Shown here piece after piece: positions 26,698-35,711 of a stretch of 64,000 bases of DNA. Source of the DNA: Chitinophaga caseinilytica. Lineage in GTDB: Bacteria > Bacteroidota > Bacteroidia > Chitinophagales > Chitinophagaceae. The stretch's first letter is position 1. The number at the start of each line of letters is the position of its first letter. The notes beneath the pieces were generated by a model. The model had not been told where the DNA came from and did not search any database. It saw only the letters and a list, made by a program, of their open reading frames with translations. The position numbers were made by a program, and so were the translations under genes. Where the stretch lies: positions 4,695,001 to 4,759,000 of the forward strand of contig NZ_CP150096.1 in assembly GCF_038396765.1 (NCBI RefSeq), read 5' to 3'.

Positions 26698-28308
26698 TTA
26701 CCATTGGGGATTTTGTCCGAGGTTCTTGTTCTGGTCGCGCTCGGCGGTAGGCACGGGCCAGAGGTAATGTTTCGGATTGTCGAACCGGCGGTTTTCCACG
26801 ATGATGTAGCCGTTCGGGTCTTTATTGAACGCGCCCGACGTCACTTTGATCCCGCGGACCGGCCTGGCCAGCACGGTTTCTGCGATTTTCCAGCGGCGGA
26901 TGTCGAATGCCCGGACGCCTTCGAAGGCCAGTTCCGCCCGTCTTTCCCGGCGGATGATGTCCCGGAGCGTAGCCTGGTTGGCCCCTGCGGGAAATTCCGT
27001 GGCGCCGGCATCGGTGAATCCTGCGCGAACGCGAAGGGCGCGGATGGTTTTGTTCCAGGTGTCGGCATCGAGCTGGCCTTGTTCATTCTTCGCTTCGGCG
27101 AACCCGAGCAGCACTTCGGCGTACCGGATCAGCGGGAGGTTGAGGCCGGAAGCATAGTTGGCGGCGGTGGGATCATAATGTTTGCGGAAATAATATCCCG
27201 TGGGAGAAGCGCCCTGGTCGTCGACGCTATTGGTAGCCGGCACGGAGCCCGGCTGCGTGAGGATCGTTTGCGTCCGCCCTTCGAAATCGACGATGGTGCC
27301 GCCGTGATGGATGATCGTGGCGTTGAATCGCGGGTCGCGGTTGACGTAGGGATCGTTTTCGTTATACCCCGAACCGGCTTCCCGGATGCCTTTTCCGTTG
27401 GCCATGATATAATCGTCGACGAGGTCTTGCGTCGGCACGAGCACGCTCCGGAGGAGCGCCACGGTTTGCGGCAGAAAACTGCGCTGGGTGCTGTAGGTGC
27501 GCCCTCCGCCATATTGCAGATCGAGGATCACTTCCTGATTAAATTCATTGGCCGGCCTGAACAGGTTTTCATAACTCCCCAGCAATCCGTACGTTCCGTT
27601 TTGTGTACCGTTCATGAGCGAACCGTATTCCTGCGCGGCGGTTGCCCATTCCCCTTTCCAGAGGCGCACCCGGGCGGCGAGGGCGATGGCGGCGCCACGG
27701 GTGATGCGGCCACGGTCTTTTTCGGCGTAGCTGGTGTTAACGGGCAGATCGTTCCGGATGGCGTTCAATTCTTCCAGCACGAAACGAACGATTTCGTCGC
27801 GGTTTGTACGGCTGATGGTGCGGGCGGCTTCTACGGAAATGAGATCGAGATAGAAAGGTACGCTGCCGAACCAATCGGTCATATTAAAATATGCCCAGGC
27901 GCGGATGAACCTTGCTTCCGCCACGATCCGGCGGCGGAGGAATTCGTCCATCTGCTTCACCTTGGCGATATTCAGTACTACCACATTGCATTTGCGGATG
28001 GCGGCGTAGTGATAGCTCCATTCCGCGCGCACCCGGGCGTGGGCGGCATCGTAGCTTCCCCCGGCAATGAGCGATACACCGCTGAACCCTCCGCCGGCCA
28101 CGTAGGCGTTATCGCTGAGGGCTTCGTTGCCGAAGTAGAAACCGTCGCCGTACATGTTTTCGTAGCAGCTGGTGAGTGCGTCGAGCGCATCCTGCGCGTC
28201 GCGCCAATAGGCTTCTTCCGTGAACTCGCGGGTGTTGGGCTGCTCCAGTTTGCGGCAGCCGGCGGCGAGTACGGAAAGGCATGCTATGGCGAGGATCAAT
28301 TGTTTCAT
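26698..28308 (-). CDS. RagB/SusD family nutrient-binding lipoprotein (PUL 1)
   Basis: A 536-residue SusD homologue that forms the lid on the SusC channel and binds glycan outside the cell. It has a lipoprotein signal (lipobox AAGC at about residue 18), an N-terminal TPR-rich helical part (EARFIRAWAYFNMTDWFGSVPF) and the C-terminal SusD domain (RYAEVLLGFAEAKNEQG, RRERRAELAFEG). The open frame extends upstream, but the ATG at 28,308 gives the signal peptide. It starts 13 bp after susC. Confidence 0.93.
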   Translation of the reverse strand: MKQLILAIACLSVLAAGCRKLEQPNTREFTEEAYWRDAQDALDALTSCYENMYGDGFYFGNEALSDNAYVAGGGFSGVSLIAGGSYDAAHARVRAEWSYHYAAIRKCNVVVLNIAKVKQMDEFLRRRIVAEARFIRAWAYFNMTDWFGSVPFYLDLISVEAARTISRTNRDEIVRFVLEELNAIRNDLPVNTSYAEKDRGRITRGAAIALAARVRLWKGEWATAAQEYGSLMNGTQNGTYGLLGSYENLFRPANEFNQEVILDLQYGGGRTYSTQRSFLPQTVALLRSVLVPTQDLVDDYIMANGKGIREAGSGYNENDPYVNRDPRFNATIIHHGGTIVDFEGRTQTILTQPGSVPATNSVDDQGASPTGYYFRKHYDPTAANYASGLNLPLIRYAEVLLGFAEAKNEQGQLDADTWNKTIRALRVRAGFTDAGATEFPAGANQATLRDIIRRERRAELAFEGVRAFDIRRWKIAETVLARPVRGIKVTSGAFNKDPNGYIIVENRRFDNPKHYLWPVPTAERDQNKNLGQNPQW

Positions 28309-28321
28309 AACGGATTGTTTA

Positions 28322-31300
28322 TCAGAATTTGATGTCGAGCCCGAAAGCGTACGTCGCCGCGTTCGGATAGTTGCGCCCTGCGATGGCGTTATAGTTGGCA
28401 AAGCCCATCTTGTCGTCAAACTGCGTGAATTCAGGGTCTACCCCGATCTCGCGGAATCGTTCAGGCATGAGCGTGAGCAGGTTCTGGCCCGTCAGGTAGA
28501 GCCTTGCGCCCTGGATCCGCAGTCGTTCCGTGAACGATTTGGGGAGCGAATAGCCGAATTGCAGGTTCTTGAGCCGCAGGTATTTGGTGTCGAACATCCA
28601 GTAATCGGAATATGCGAAATTGTTGGCGTTGGCGGTGCCGATGGTGAGCCGCGGATAGGAAGCACCGGGATTGTTGGGCGTCCAGCGGTCGAGGTGCTGC
28701 ACCATGGCGTGGTCTTCATTATTATGGAATGCCTCCACGATATCGCCCCGCAGGAATTGCGAGCGCTTTCCCACGCCCTGCCAGAACATGGTGAAATCGA
28801 AGTTCTTCCAGGTCAGGTTATAATTGATCCCGAAAGTGTACCTGGGGAAAGGGTTGCCGAACACGAAACGGTCGTCTGCATCGATCACGCCGTCTTCATT
28901 GCGGTCTATATACCGGATATCGCCCGGCATCACCTGCTGGTTGAACGCGAAAGGCACTTTGGGCGCGTTTTTCAGGTCGTCCAGGTTTTGATACAGTCCG
29001 TTGGATTTATACCCGAAATACGAAGCGATGGGAAAACCTTCGCGGATGATGTACGCAAAGTCGGAACCGCGGATGGATTCCTGTCCGAACTTCACCACTT
29101 TGTTCAGGTTGTCAGACACGTTTGCGCTGAGGTTATGATGGAAAGCCCCGGTTTTGGCGCGCCAGGACACGGTCACTTCCCATCCCTGGTTGCGCACTTC
29201 GCCGGCGTTCTGGAGGCTGGAGCCGATGCCCGCCGTTCCCGGCACTTCCTGGAAGAGGTAAATGCCGGTGGTCCGTTTGTCGAAATAGTCGAACGAAACG
29301 GCGAGCCGGTTGTCGAGGAATTCCGCGTCTACGCCGTAGTTCGCCATGGCGGAAGTTTCCCATTCGAGCAGCTCGTTGTAGGGCGAAAAGTCTGCGCCGG
29401 CGTTGGCGGTATTGTTAAAGGGATATTTATTGGGGTTGATGGACACGCGCGCCAGGTAATTGAATCCGCCGATATTGGAGTTGCCCACTTTGCCCCAGGA
29501 ATACCGCAGCTTGAAGTTCCCGTATTTGTCGCGGAAATCGTGGAGGAAAGGCTCGTCGGTCACCCGCCATCCCAGCGAAAACGCGGGGAACAATTGCCAG
29601 CGATGGCCGGGCGCGAGTTTGGAGGAACCGTCGTACCGCCAGGTGAACTCCGCCAGGTAGCGCTCTTTGAACACATAGTTGAACCGTCCGAACAGCGAGT
29701 TGAGCGCGAAGAGGTTCGGGTTGACCAGTTCGTTGTACGTGCCGATCGTGGCGTAATCCAGGGTACCGTCGGGCTTGGGGATGTATCCGCCGCCGATGCT
29801 CCAATCCTGATCGAGGTTCGTGGTGCCGTAGCGGGTGGCGCGCAGACCGTAATATTCGTTCACCGCATCGCTCCTGCCGCCCACCTGTGCTTTTACGTAA
29901 TGGTCTTTGGCAAAGGTGTTCTCATATTCCGCCGTGGCGTACACGTTGGTGGTAAGGTCCCTGTACGAAGCGTTCGACTGCTGATTATATATCGGCGGAT
30001 TGGCCGTGGTATAATACGGTGCGTACGAATATTTGTTCTGCCGGTAATAATGGTTGTTGATCGTGTAATTGCCGGATGCGTTGAAGTTGAATTTCAAATG
30101 GTCGACGGGCGTGATGGTCACATCCACACCGCCGAGGAGGTTATCCCTTTCCGTGCGGTTGTACCCGCCGTACACGAGCTGGGCGATGACGTTGTTCGAA
30201 TTGAGCGCGGGCACCACGAAATTATCCAGCGAATCCTTGATCGCGTAAATCCTGGGCGTGCGCATGGCATCGCGCATGAGGATGCCGATATCGGCCTGCT
30301 GGCGGTTGAACCAGGATTTCGTGTAAGCCATGTTCACATTGACCTGCACGTATTTGCTGACTTCCACGCTCACGTTGGCGCGGGCGTTGTATCTGCGGTA
30401 GCCGAGGTCGAGGTCGGAGGGTACGTATTTGTTGCCGAGCATGTTTCCCTGGTTCACATATCCGACGGAAAGCAGGTAGCTGGTGGATTTGCCGCCGCCG
30501 GTGAGGCTGAGGCTATGATTTTGCTGCGGCGTGGATTTGCGGATCATTTCGCGGAGATAGGCGGGCTCGGAGCCGCGGGTCTTCCAGTAACTGATCTGTT
30601 CCGGCGCGTACTGAGGCGTTTTCCCGGAATTCACGAGCGCTTCGTTTTTGAGGGTCATGTATTCCCAGCCTTCCACCTGCCGCGGAAGCGCCGTGGGCGT
30701 TTGCCAGCCGTACATGCCGTTGTACTGGACGGAAGGCCGCTGGTCTTTGGTGCCACGCTTCGTCGTAATATAGATCACGCCGTTTGCCGCCTGCGAACCG
30801 TAGATGGCCGAAGAAGCCGCGTCCTTCAGCACCGAAATACTTTCCACATCGTACGGGTTGAGGTTCTGCAAACCATCGCTGGCCTGTACGCCGTCGATAA
30901 TGATAAGCGGTGCATTGCCCGTCAGCGAGCCTACGCCGCGGATATTGAGCACCATGGAAGCGCCCGGCTCCGCGGTGGCTTGTTGCAGCGTGAGGTTGGG
31001 CGCTACGCCCTGCAGCGCCTGGAACATATTGGTGACGGGCCGGCTTTCGATATCCTTCGTGGAAATGGTGCTGATGGCGGCGGTCACCTGTGTTTTCTTT
31101 TGCGAGCCGTATGCCGTGATCACCACTTCGCTGAGCGCCTTCGAATCGGATTTGAGCAGCACGGTCAATTGGGTGCGGCCGCCGATGGGCACCTCCGTGG
31201 AAAGGTACCCCACAAAGGAGCAGACGAGGATCCCGTTCGCTTCTTCGGCGGGGATTTGCAGCGAGAAATCGCCGGTTTCGCCAGACGCTGTGCCTACAGC

Positions 31301-31816
31301 AGGTTTGCCTTTGAGGCGGATACTAACTCCGGGAAGACCTTCGCCGTTTTCGCCCACCACCCGGCCTTTAATGGTGACGTTTTCCTGCTGCGCGAATACG
31401 GCGGCTGTTACGTTTCCCTGTTTGAGGATGATCTTGTTGTTGATCAGTTCATACCGGATGTCCAGCGGAGAAAGCAGCATATCCAGGATCTCGCTCAACT
31501 GGCGGTCTTTGACATGCAGGGTGATTTTCCGCGAGATGGCGATTTCGTCGTTGGAATACACGAAAACATAAGGCGTTTGCTGCTCGATGCGGTCCAGGAC
31601 AGACGAAAGTTTTTCGTCGCGCACCTGGATGCTGAGGCGGTTTTCCGGTTGTTTGCGGGGATTGTCGCGGGACGGGTCCTTCGATTGCCGGACGGTGCTG
31701 GCGGCCCATGCGTCTTGCGCATGCAGATCGAGCATACACAGGAAAGCTGTGCTGAAGACGATGGCGCGGAGCAACGAACGGAAGCGACCCGGCTTGCAGA
31801 GCGGTCTTACTTTCAT
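28322..31816 (-). CDS. SusC/RagA TonB-dependent transporter with STN domain (PUL 1)
   Basis: A 1,164-residue outer-membrane transporter for oligosaccharides. Domains in order: signal peptide (about 1-40), an STN secretin/TonB N-terminal domain (about 60-130), a carboxypeptidase-regulatory-like domain (GRVVGENGEGLPGVSIRLKG), the plug (VLNIRGVGSLTGNAPLIIIDGV) and a large beta-barrel ending in an aromatic residue. The STN domain is the part that contacts a periplasmic FecR-type anti-sigma factor, which fits the fecR and sigma genes just upstream. The other two SusC proteins in this window lack it. Confidence 0.96.
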   Translation of the reverse strand: MKVRPLCKPGRFRSLLRAIVFSTAFLCMLDLHAQDAWAASTVRQSKDPSRDNPRKQPENRLSIQVRDEKLSSVLDRIEQQTPYVFVYSNDEIAISRKITLHVKDRQLSEILDMLLSPLDIRYELINNKIILKQGNVTAAVFAQQENVTIKGRVVGENGEGLPGVSIRLKGKPAVGTASGETGDFSLQIPAEEANGILVCSFVGYLSTEVPIGGRTQLTVLLKSDSKALSEVVITAYGSQKKTQVTAAISTISTKDIESRPVTNMFQALQGVAPNLTLQQATAEPGASMVLNIRGVGSLTGNAPLIIIDGVQASDGLQNLNPYDVESISVLKDAASSAIYGSQAANGVIYITTKRGTKDQRPSVQYNGMYGWQTPTALPRQVEGWEYMTLKNEALVNSGKTPQYAPEQISYWKTRGSEPAYLREMIRKSTPQQNHSLSLTGGGKSTSYLLSVGYVNQGNMLGNKYVPSDLDLGYRRYNARANVSVEVSKYVQVNVNMAYTKSWFNRQQADIGILMRDAMRTPRIYAIKDSLDNFVVPALNSNNVIAQLVYGGYNRTERDNLLGGVDVTITPVDHLKFNFNASGNYTINNHYYRQNKYSYAPYYTTANPPIYNQQSNASYRDLTTNVYATAEYENTFAKDHYVKAQVGGRSDAVNEYYGLRATRYGTTNLDQDWSIGGGYIPKPDGTLDYATIGTYNELVNPNLFALNSLFGRFNYVFKERYLAEFTWRYDGSSKLAPGHRWQLFPAFSLGWRVTDEPFLHDFRDKYGNFKLRYSWGKVGNSNIGGFNYLARVSINPNKYPFNNTANAGADFSPYNELLEWETSAMANYGVDAEFLDNRLAVSFDYFDKRTTGIYLFQEVPGTAGIGSSLQNAGEVRNQGWEVTVSWRAKTGAFHHNLSANVSDNLNKVVKFGQESIRGSDFAYIIREGFPIASYFGYKSNGLYQNLDDLKNAPKVPFAFNQQVMPGDIRYIDRNEDGVIDADDRFVFGNPFPRYTFGINYNLTWKNFDFTMFWQGVGKRSQFLRGDIVEAFHNNEDHAMVQHLDRWTPNNPGASYPRLTIGTANANNFAYSDYWMFDTKYLRLKNLQFGYSLPKSFTERLRIQGARLYLTGQNLLTLMPERFREIGVDPEFTQFDDKMGFANYNAIAGRNYPNAATYAFGLDIKF

Positions 31817-31851
31817 AACGTTAACATGTGTTGATAATAGGAACGGATACT

Positions 31852-32685
31852 TTATTCACTGATCAGCAGGGTGCTGTCTGTGATGGTATATCGGAAATTT
31901 TTGGATCTGGAAAGGTAGAAGAGGATCTCGGGCAGACTGTTGTTCCGGAAAGCGCCGGTCATGCGGTAATAGCGGGGCGCGTCGGAATTGAACTGTACTT
32001 TTTTCCCGAAGGTCCTTTCGAGTTCGCGGCAGATGTCTTCGAGGGAAGCGTCGCGGAAAACGAGGCCGCCGTCTGTCCAGGCGCGGTCTTCATCGCCGCT
32101 GGTGGCGGATTTTTCCGGTCGTTCGCCTTCGTGATGCCAGGTAACTTTTTCATCGGGTGTGATGTAAAAGGTGTCTGGTGCGCGGGCGTCGTCGTATTTC
32201 GGGATGAAGGCGACTTTCCCGGTGCTGACGGATGTTTGCACGGGTTCGTTATCGTAGGCGCGGACGTTGAACGAGGTGCCGAGTACGCGGATGGTGCCTT
32301 TGCTGAGGTGGACGATGAACGGTTTTTGCGGTGAGCTGGCTACCTGGAAGAAGGCTTCTCCGGTGAGGAACACTTCGCGGCTGCGGGGCCCGAACTGTTC
32401 GGGGTATGATAATTTGGAATCTGCGTTGAGCCAGATTTTGCTACCGTCTGCCAGTTCGAGGACGGCGCGGATGGCTTTCCCGTTTTGCCGGTGGAGCCAT
32501 TGCAGGGTGTCTGTTGCCGGCTGGAAAACTATGGTGTTGGGAATTGGTGTTTTCGACGGGCCCCAAAGAGCCCAGGCGCATCCGATGAGCAGCGCGGCGG
32601 TAGCGGCGACAGACCACCATTTCCAGGCGTTTCCTTTCCGCGATGCGACGGAGATTTCCGGGGATCCGGTATTGGATGGGAGCAT
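31852..32685 (-). CDS. FecR-type anti-sigma factor, C-terminal fragment
   Basis: Membrane and periplasmic part of an anti-sigma factor, 277 residues from the first ATG. It has one membrane helix near residues 24-40 (WWSVAATAALLIGCAWALW), a FecR domain (LADGSKIWLNADSKLSYP, GEAFFQV, GTSFNVRAY) and a C-terminal DUF4974 domain (LEDICRELERTFGKKVQF). The cytoplasmic sigma-binding part is missing and is encoded upstream at 32,972-33,397 in another frame. Adding one base at each of two C5 tracts in the intervening repeat would join both parts into one 515-residue protein. As it stands, this piece could only be made by reinitiation. Confidence 0.8.
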   Translation of the reverse strand: MLPSNTGSPEISVASRKGNAWKWWSVAATAALLIGCAWALWGPSKTPIPNTIVFQPATDTLQWLHRQNGKAIRAVLELADGSKIWLNADSKLSYPEQFGPRSREVFLTGEAFFQVASSPQKPFIVHLSKGTIRVLGTSFNVRAYDNEPVQTSVSTGKVAFIPKYDDARAPDTFYITPDEKVTWHHEGERPEKSATSGDEDRAWTDGGLVFRDASLEDICRELERTFGKKVQFNSDAPRYYRMTGAFRNNSLPEILFYLSRSKNFRYTITDSTLLISE

Positions 32686-32761
32686 GCGTTCGGTAGTATT
32701 TTCCGGAGTGTTTGGGCCCGCGGAAGGGATGTTGCCGGTCGCATTTTCAAAGTTGTTGAGG

Positions 32762-33149
32762 TTGGATGAGGGATCGTTTGGATGGAGGTTGCTGAGGAGG
32801 TTTTGGGGGTGTTGGATGAGGGATTTGATTGGCGGTCGCTGGCGAATGGGTTGGATGAGGAATCAGCTACCCGGTTGACGTCGGAGTTTTGGAGGGTGTT
32901 GGATGAATTATTCGCTGCGCGGTTGCTGGCGAATGTGTTGGATGAGGAATCAGTTAGACGGTTGGCATTGGCTATGTTGGATGAGGACTCAGATACGCGG
33001 TTGCCGTCTGAGTTTTGGGGGGTGTTGGATGAGGGATTTGATTGGCGGTTACCGTCGAATTTGTTGGATGAGGAATCAGTTGGACGGTTGCCGTCGATTG
33101 TGTTGAATGAGGGATCAGAAACACGGTTGCCGTCTGAGTTTTGGGGGTG
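32762..33149 (-). repeat. Nine-unit 39/48-bp tandem repeat inside fecR
   Basis: Nine units start with TTGGATGAG (plus-strand view) or a close variant at 32762, 32812, 32851, 32899, 32938, 32977, 33025, 33064 and 33103. In that order they are 50, 39, 48, 39, 39, 48, 39, 39 and 47 bp long. The order 48-39-39 recurs, giving a higher-order period of about 126 bp. In one minus-strand frame all units are open and encode Asn/Ser-rich 13- or 16-residue repeats with the core GNRxxxxSSN. That frame breaks only at C5 tracts in the first and last units (plus-strand G5 at 33143-33147 and 32805-32809). The matching tract in the unit at 32977 has six (33017-33022). Confidence 0.9.
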
Positions 33150-33397
33150 TTGAAATTCGGAGATGAATGCGACTCATTAGAACGGATCCTATCGAGCAGG
33201 CGCGTGAGGGCTTGCTCGGTGTCTGCCGAGGCATGAATGGGCGTATCGGAGCAATAGCGCTGGATGAGTTGTGCGCGCGATTGCTGCGAGGGATCCTGGG
33301 CGAGGAGGTTCTCCAGTTCGCGCAGGTCTGCATCCGAAGCTTCGCCCGCCAGCCGGGCCGCCAATAACCGTGTGATTCTTTCTTCGTTCGTCATCAT
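32972..33397 (-). CDS. FecR-type anti-sigma factor, N-terminal fragment
   Basis: Encodes the cytoplasmic anti-sigma domain (about residues 1-76, TNEERITRLLAARLAGEASD, LENLLAQDPSQQSRA), typical of FecR proteins that bind ECF sigma factors. The frame then enters the tandem repeat, shifts at a C5 tract and stops at a TAG in the unit at 32,938, giving 141 residues with an out-of-frame His/Pro/Thr-rich tail. The membrane helix and periplasmic domain are encoded downstream (31,852-32,685). In FecR of E. coli the isolated N-terminal part is known to keep the sigma factor active, so this truncation could leave PUL 1 switched on. Confidence 0.75.
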   Translation of the reverse strand: MMTNEERITRLLAARLAGEASDADLRELENLLAQDPSQQSRAQLIQRYCSDTPIHASADTEQALTRLLDRIRSNESHSSPNFNTPKTQTATVFLIPHSTQSTATVQLIPHPTNSTVTANQIPHPTPPKTQTATAYLSPHPT

Positions 33398-34092
33398 TCA
33401 TACATGGAACCTTTCAGACGTTGGACGGCCAAATGCCAAACCGGTTTCGGATTTCCGCGAACCGTTGCAACGTTGCCCGCTGCCTGATGGTCAAATTCAT
33501 AAATATTACTTCCTTACTGATTCATCCGATGGATGTGATGTAAAATCTTCACTCCCCTACCTTCCCCTATCCTATCTATAATCAATGGTTGAAATTTTTC
33601 AACTTCAGATTTGAATTATTTCATAACACCCTGACATACAGCGAACATTCTGACGCAAGCGATCTATAACCATCATTCCAACTCAAATCCAGTTTATCAA
33701 AACAATTCACCGATGTTCGTACTGAAAATTTCCACTTCCAGTTCATTTGTCACATCATCTATCAACCCAACGCGATCCAGGCATTCAAACCAGTTCTAAA
33801 ACCTCACCTGACAAGCTTTTGAATGTTCTTCCGGCATGACATTTTCAATCAAACCAACAACAAGTCTCTTTCACTTTTAATATTCACTTTTTGTCTGAAA
33901 CCATTATCTGACATACATTTCGATATTCTACCTTCATCAGCATTCTCCATCAAACCAACAACAATTTCATTCACCCCAATCTTCACTTTCCACCTGAATC
34001 CTCTACATGACAAGCTTTTGAATATCCTTCCTGCATAGGTTTCCCCTTCTCAATCCATCAATCCCCATTCACCCTAATATTCAAAATCCCCA
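33398..34092. other. 695-bp AT-rich gap between fecR and its sigma gene
   Basis: ECF sigma and FecR genes are normally adjacent, but here about 0.7 kb of AT-rich sequence without a credible ORF separates them. It contains a degenerate ~100-bp repeat (33,807-34,032). I see no terminator or clear promoter box in it. Confidence 0.6.
33807..34032. repeat. Degenerate ~100-bp direct repeat, about 2.3 copies
   Basis: Copies begin at about 33,808 (CTGACAAGCTTTTGAATGTT), 33,908 (CTGACATACATTTCGATATT) and 34,007 (ATGACAAGCTTTTGAATATC). The first two share the block TCAAACCAACAACAA at the same offset. The copies are diverged. Earlier sequence back to about 33,700 may hold further decayed copies. Confidence 0.65.
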
Positions 34093-34674
34093 TCACGTTC
34101 CTCCTTTCCGGAACTTCTCCGGCAGCCACTGGCCCACGGCGGCCTGCAGGCGGCGAACGGCACGTACGAGCTGCGTTTCCACGGTGCGGGGCGAAATGTT
34201 GAGTATCTGGGCCACCTCTTTATACCGGAAACCTTCTTCCTTGATAAGCCGGAACACTTTACGGCATTGATCGGGCAATTGATTGACTTCCCGGTCCAGC
34301 CGCGCCACCATCTCCTTCCATTCCAGGTCGCGGCCGGGATCGTTGCCGTTGGACAATTCCCACTCGCCATTGCCCATGGGCATCACCCGCATCACGGAAT
34401 ACTTCTCCAGGTAATTGTACGCCGCATTCCGGACAGACACGAACAGGTACACCTCCAGGTTCGCTACCTCCATCAACTGCGCACGCCGCTCCCATATCCT
34501 GACGAACACGTCGGACACCACTTCTTCCGCAGCTTCCCGCGAATGCACATATTGCTGGCAAAATCGAATTAGCCGATCATAAAAAAGCCTGAACAGCGAT
34601 GCAAAAGCTTGTTCGCTGTCACAACGTGCAATTTGCGCTTGCAACTCCCGTATGTGTTTGTTGCTTTCCGGCAT
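34093..34674 (-). CDS. ECF RNA polymerase sigma factor (FecI-like)
   Basis: A 193-residue sigma-70-family factor of the type that drives SusC/D loci. Region 2 lies at about residues 20-90 (FASLFRLFYDRLIRFC, VVSDVFVRIWERR) and region 4 at about 120-180 (LPDQCRKVFRLIKEEGFRYKE, then ILNISPRTVETQLVRAVRRL). It begins PUL 1 and would be held by the FecR protein encoded 0.7 kb downstream, whose gene is split here. It probably activates susC (28,322-31,816) and following genes. Confidence 0.93.
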   Translation of the reverse strand: MPESNKHIRELQAQIARCDSEQAFASLFRLFYDRLIRFCQQYVHSREAAEEVVSDVFVRIWERRAQLMEVANLEVYLFVSVRNAAYNYLEKYSVMRVMPMGNGEWELSNGNDPGRDLEWKEMVARLDREVNQLPDQCRKVFRLIKEEGFRYKEVAQILNISPRTVETQLVRAVRRLQAAVGQWLPEKFRKGGT

Positions 34675-34836
34675 AAGCCTGAACCCCCTGTTCCTGGTTT
34701 TTTAGTTTGGCTACGAATATCAGTTTACCGACCTGGTTGATGCGCGGCGTGGAAACCGCTTTTCGAGATAAGGACAGGCAAATTGGGAAAATTACTGACA
34801 AGGCGTAAAAAAAATTTCCAGCGGCCTTTTGGGGCA

Positions 34837-34870
34837 TAAAAAAAGGCGATGGACATTTTCCATCGCCTTT
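34837..34870 (-). terminator. Terminator after the desaturase gene
   Basis: AAAGGCGATGGA (34842-34853) pairs with TCCATCGCCTTT (34859-34870) and is followed on the minus strand by a T run. It separates the desaturase gene from the sigma gene. Confidence 0.88.
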
Positions 34871-34894
34871 CTTAATATTTTGAATATCAATTTA

Positions 34895-35677
34895 CTAAGC
34901 CGCACTGCGCTCTTTCTTCGGCACCGCGATCTTCGCTGTAGCCGTCTGGCGCAATTTGATCATGCCCAGGAAATCCATCACGCGCATCACCGGGTAGGTA
35001 GGATCGAACTCGAACCATTTCTTCGCGAAATTGGCGCTGTCCTTATGCTTGTGGTGGTTGTTCTGGAACAGTTCGCCCAGCAGGAAAATACCCCAGGGCT
35101 CAGAGTTACGGGAATGATCGCCGTTGTCGAAATTGCTGTAACCGTATTTGTGACCGCACCAGTTCACAATAGCACCCTGGATAGGGCCCATGAGGAAGTG
35201 GATCGGCAGCAGGAAATACCACCACCAGGCCGCGCCGGCGAAAATCACATAAAACGCAATATAAATAGCAATCCAGGTTAAACGGGTTGCACGGTGGTCA
35301 CCGAATTTGTCCATACCATTCCAGATCGGCAGCGGATCTTTGGTAAACTGCTCTGCAGGCAGTTTATCGCCCGATACAAAACCAGCATAAATCTCGCGGG
35401 TATGGATCATCATATGCCAAACGTCCTTAAAGAAGTGCGGGCTATGCGGATCGTGCTCCGTATCGCTATATTCATGGTGCATACGGTGCATCACACCGTA
35501 AGCGCGGGGGATCAGGTAAGACGAGCCCTGGAAAAACCAGGTGCTGAAATAAAACACACGCTCCCAACCTTTGCTGGTGTCGTACATCTGGTGAGATGCA
35601 TAACGGTGAAGGAAAAATGTATGGAAGAAGAGTGATAAAAACCAATGTGAGAAGAAAAAGATCAGTATCGCAGTCAT
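34895..35677 (-). CDS. Acyl-CoA/fatty acid desaturase
   Basis: A 260-residue membrane di-iron desaturase that would introduce a double bond into fatty acyl chains, affecting membrane fluidity. The histidine boxes are visible as HRYASH, HRMHH and NNHHKH, with hydrophobic segments between them. It is somewhat short compared with Delta-9 desaturases. The frame extends to an ATG at 35,725, but a TAnnTTTG box at 35,712-35,719 lies inside that extension, so I start at the ATG at 35,677 (MTAILIFFFSHW). Confidence 0.88.
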   Translation of the reverse strand: MTAILIFFFSHWFLSLFFHTFFLHRYASHQMYDTSKGWERVFYFSTWFFQGSSYLIPRAYGVMHRMHHEYSDTEHDPHSPHFFKDVWHMMIHTREIYAGFVSGDKLPAEQFTKDPLPIWNGMDKFGDHRATRLTWIAIYIAFYVIFAGAAWWWYFLLPIHFLMGPIQGAIVNWCGHKYGYSNFDNGDHSRNSEPWGIFLLGELFQNNHHKHKDSANFAKKWFEFDPTYPVMRVMDFLGMIKLRQTATAKIAVPKKERSAA

Positions 35678-35711
35678 GAACGCCTCAATTTTAGTGTTGA
35701 AAGTTGAACCG

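Noticed and set aside
28220-31834. 1,204-codon open frame on the plus strand opposite susC of PUL 1
   Set aside because: It mirrors the true SusC gene on the other strand. It is His/Arg/Val-rich with no domain, and arises because GC-rich codon use leaves few stops in the antisense frame.
32762-33149. CRISPR array
   Set aside because: The repeats have no unique spacers of constant size between them; they are contiguous 39/48-bp units inside a coding frame.
32782-33153. Plus-strand open frame through the fecR repeat array, encoding leucine-rich repeated peptides
   Set aside because: The repeats are open in several frames because unit lengths are multiples of three. The minus-strand frame links known FecR domains on both sides, so it is the coding one.
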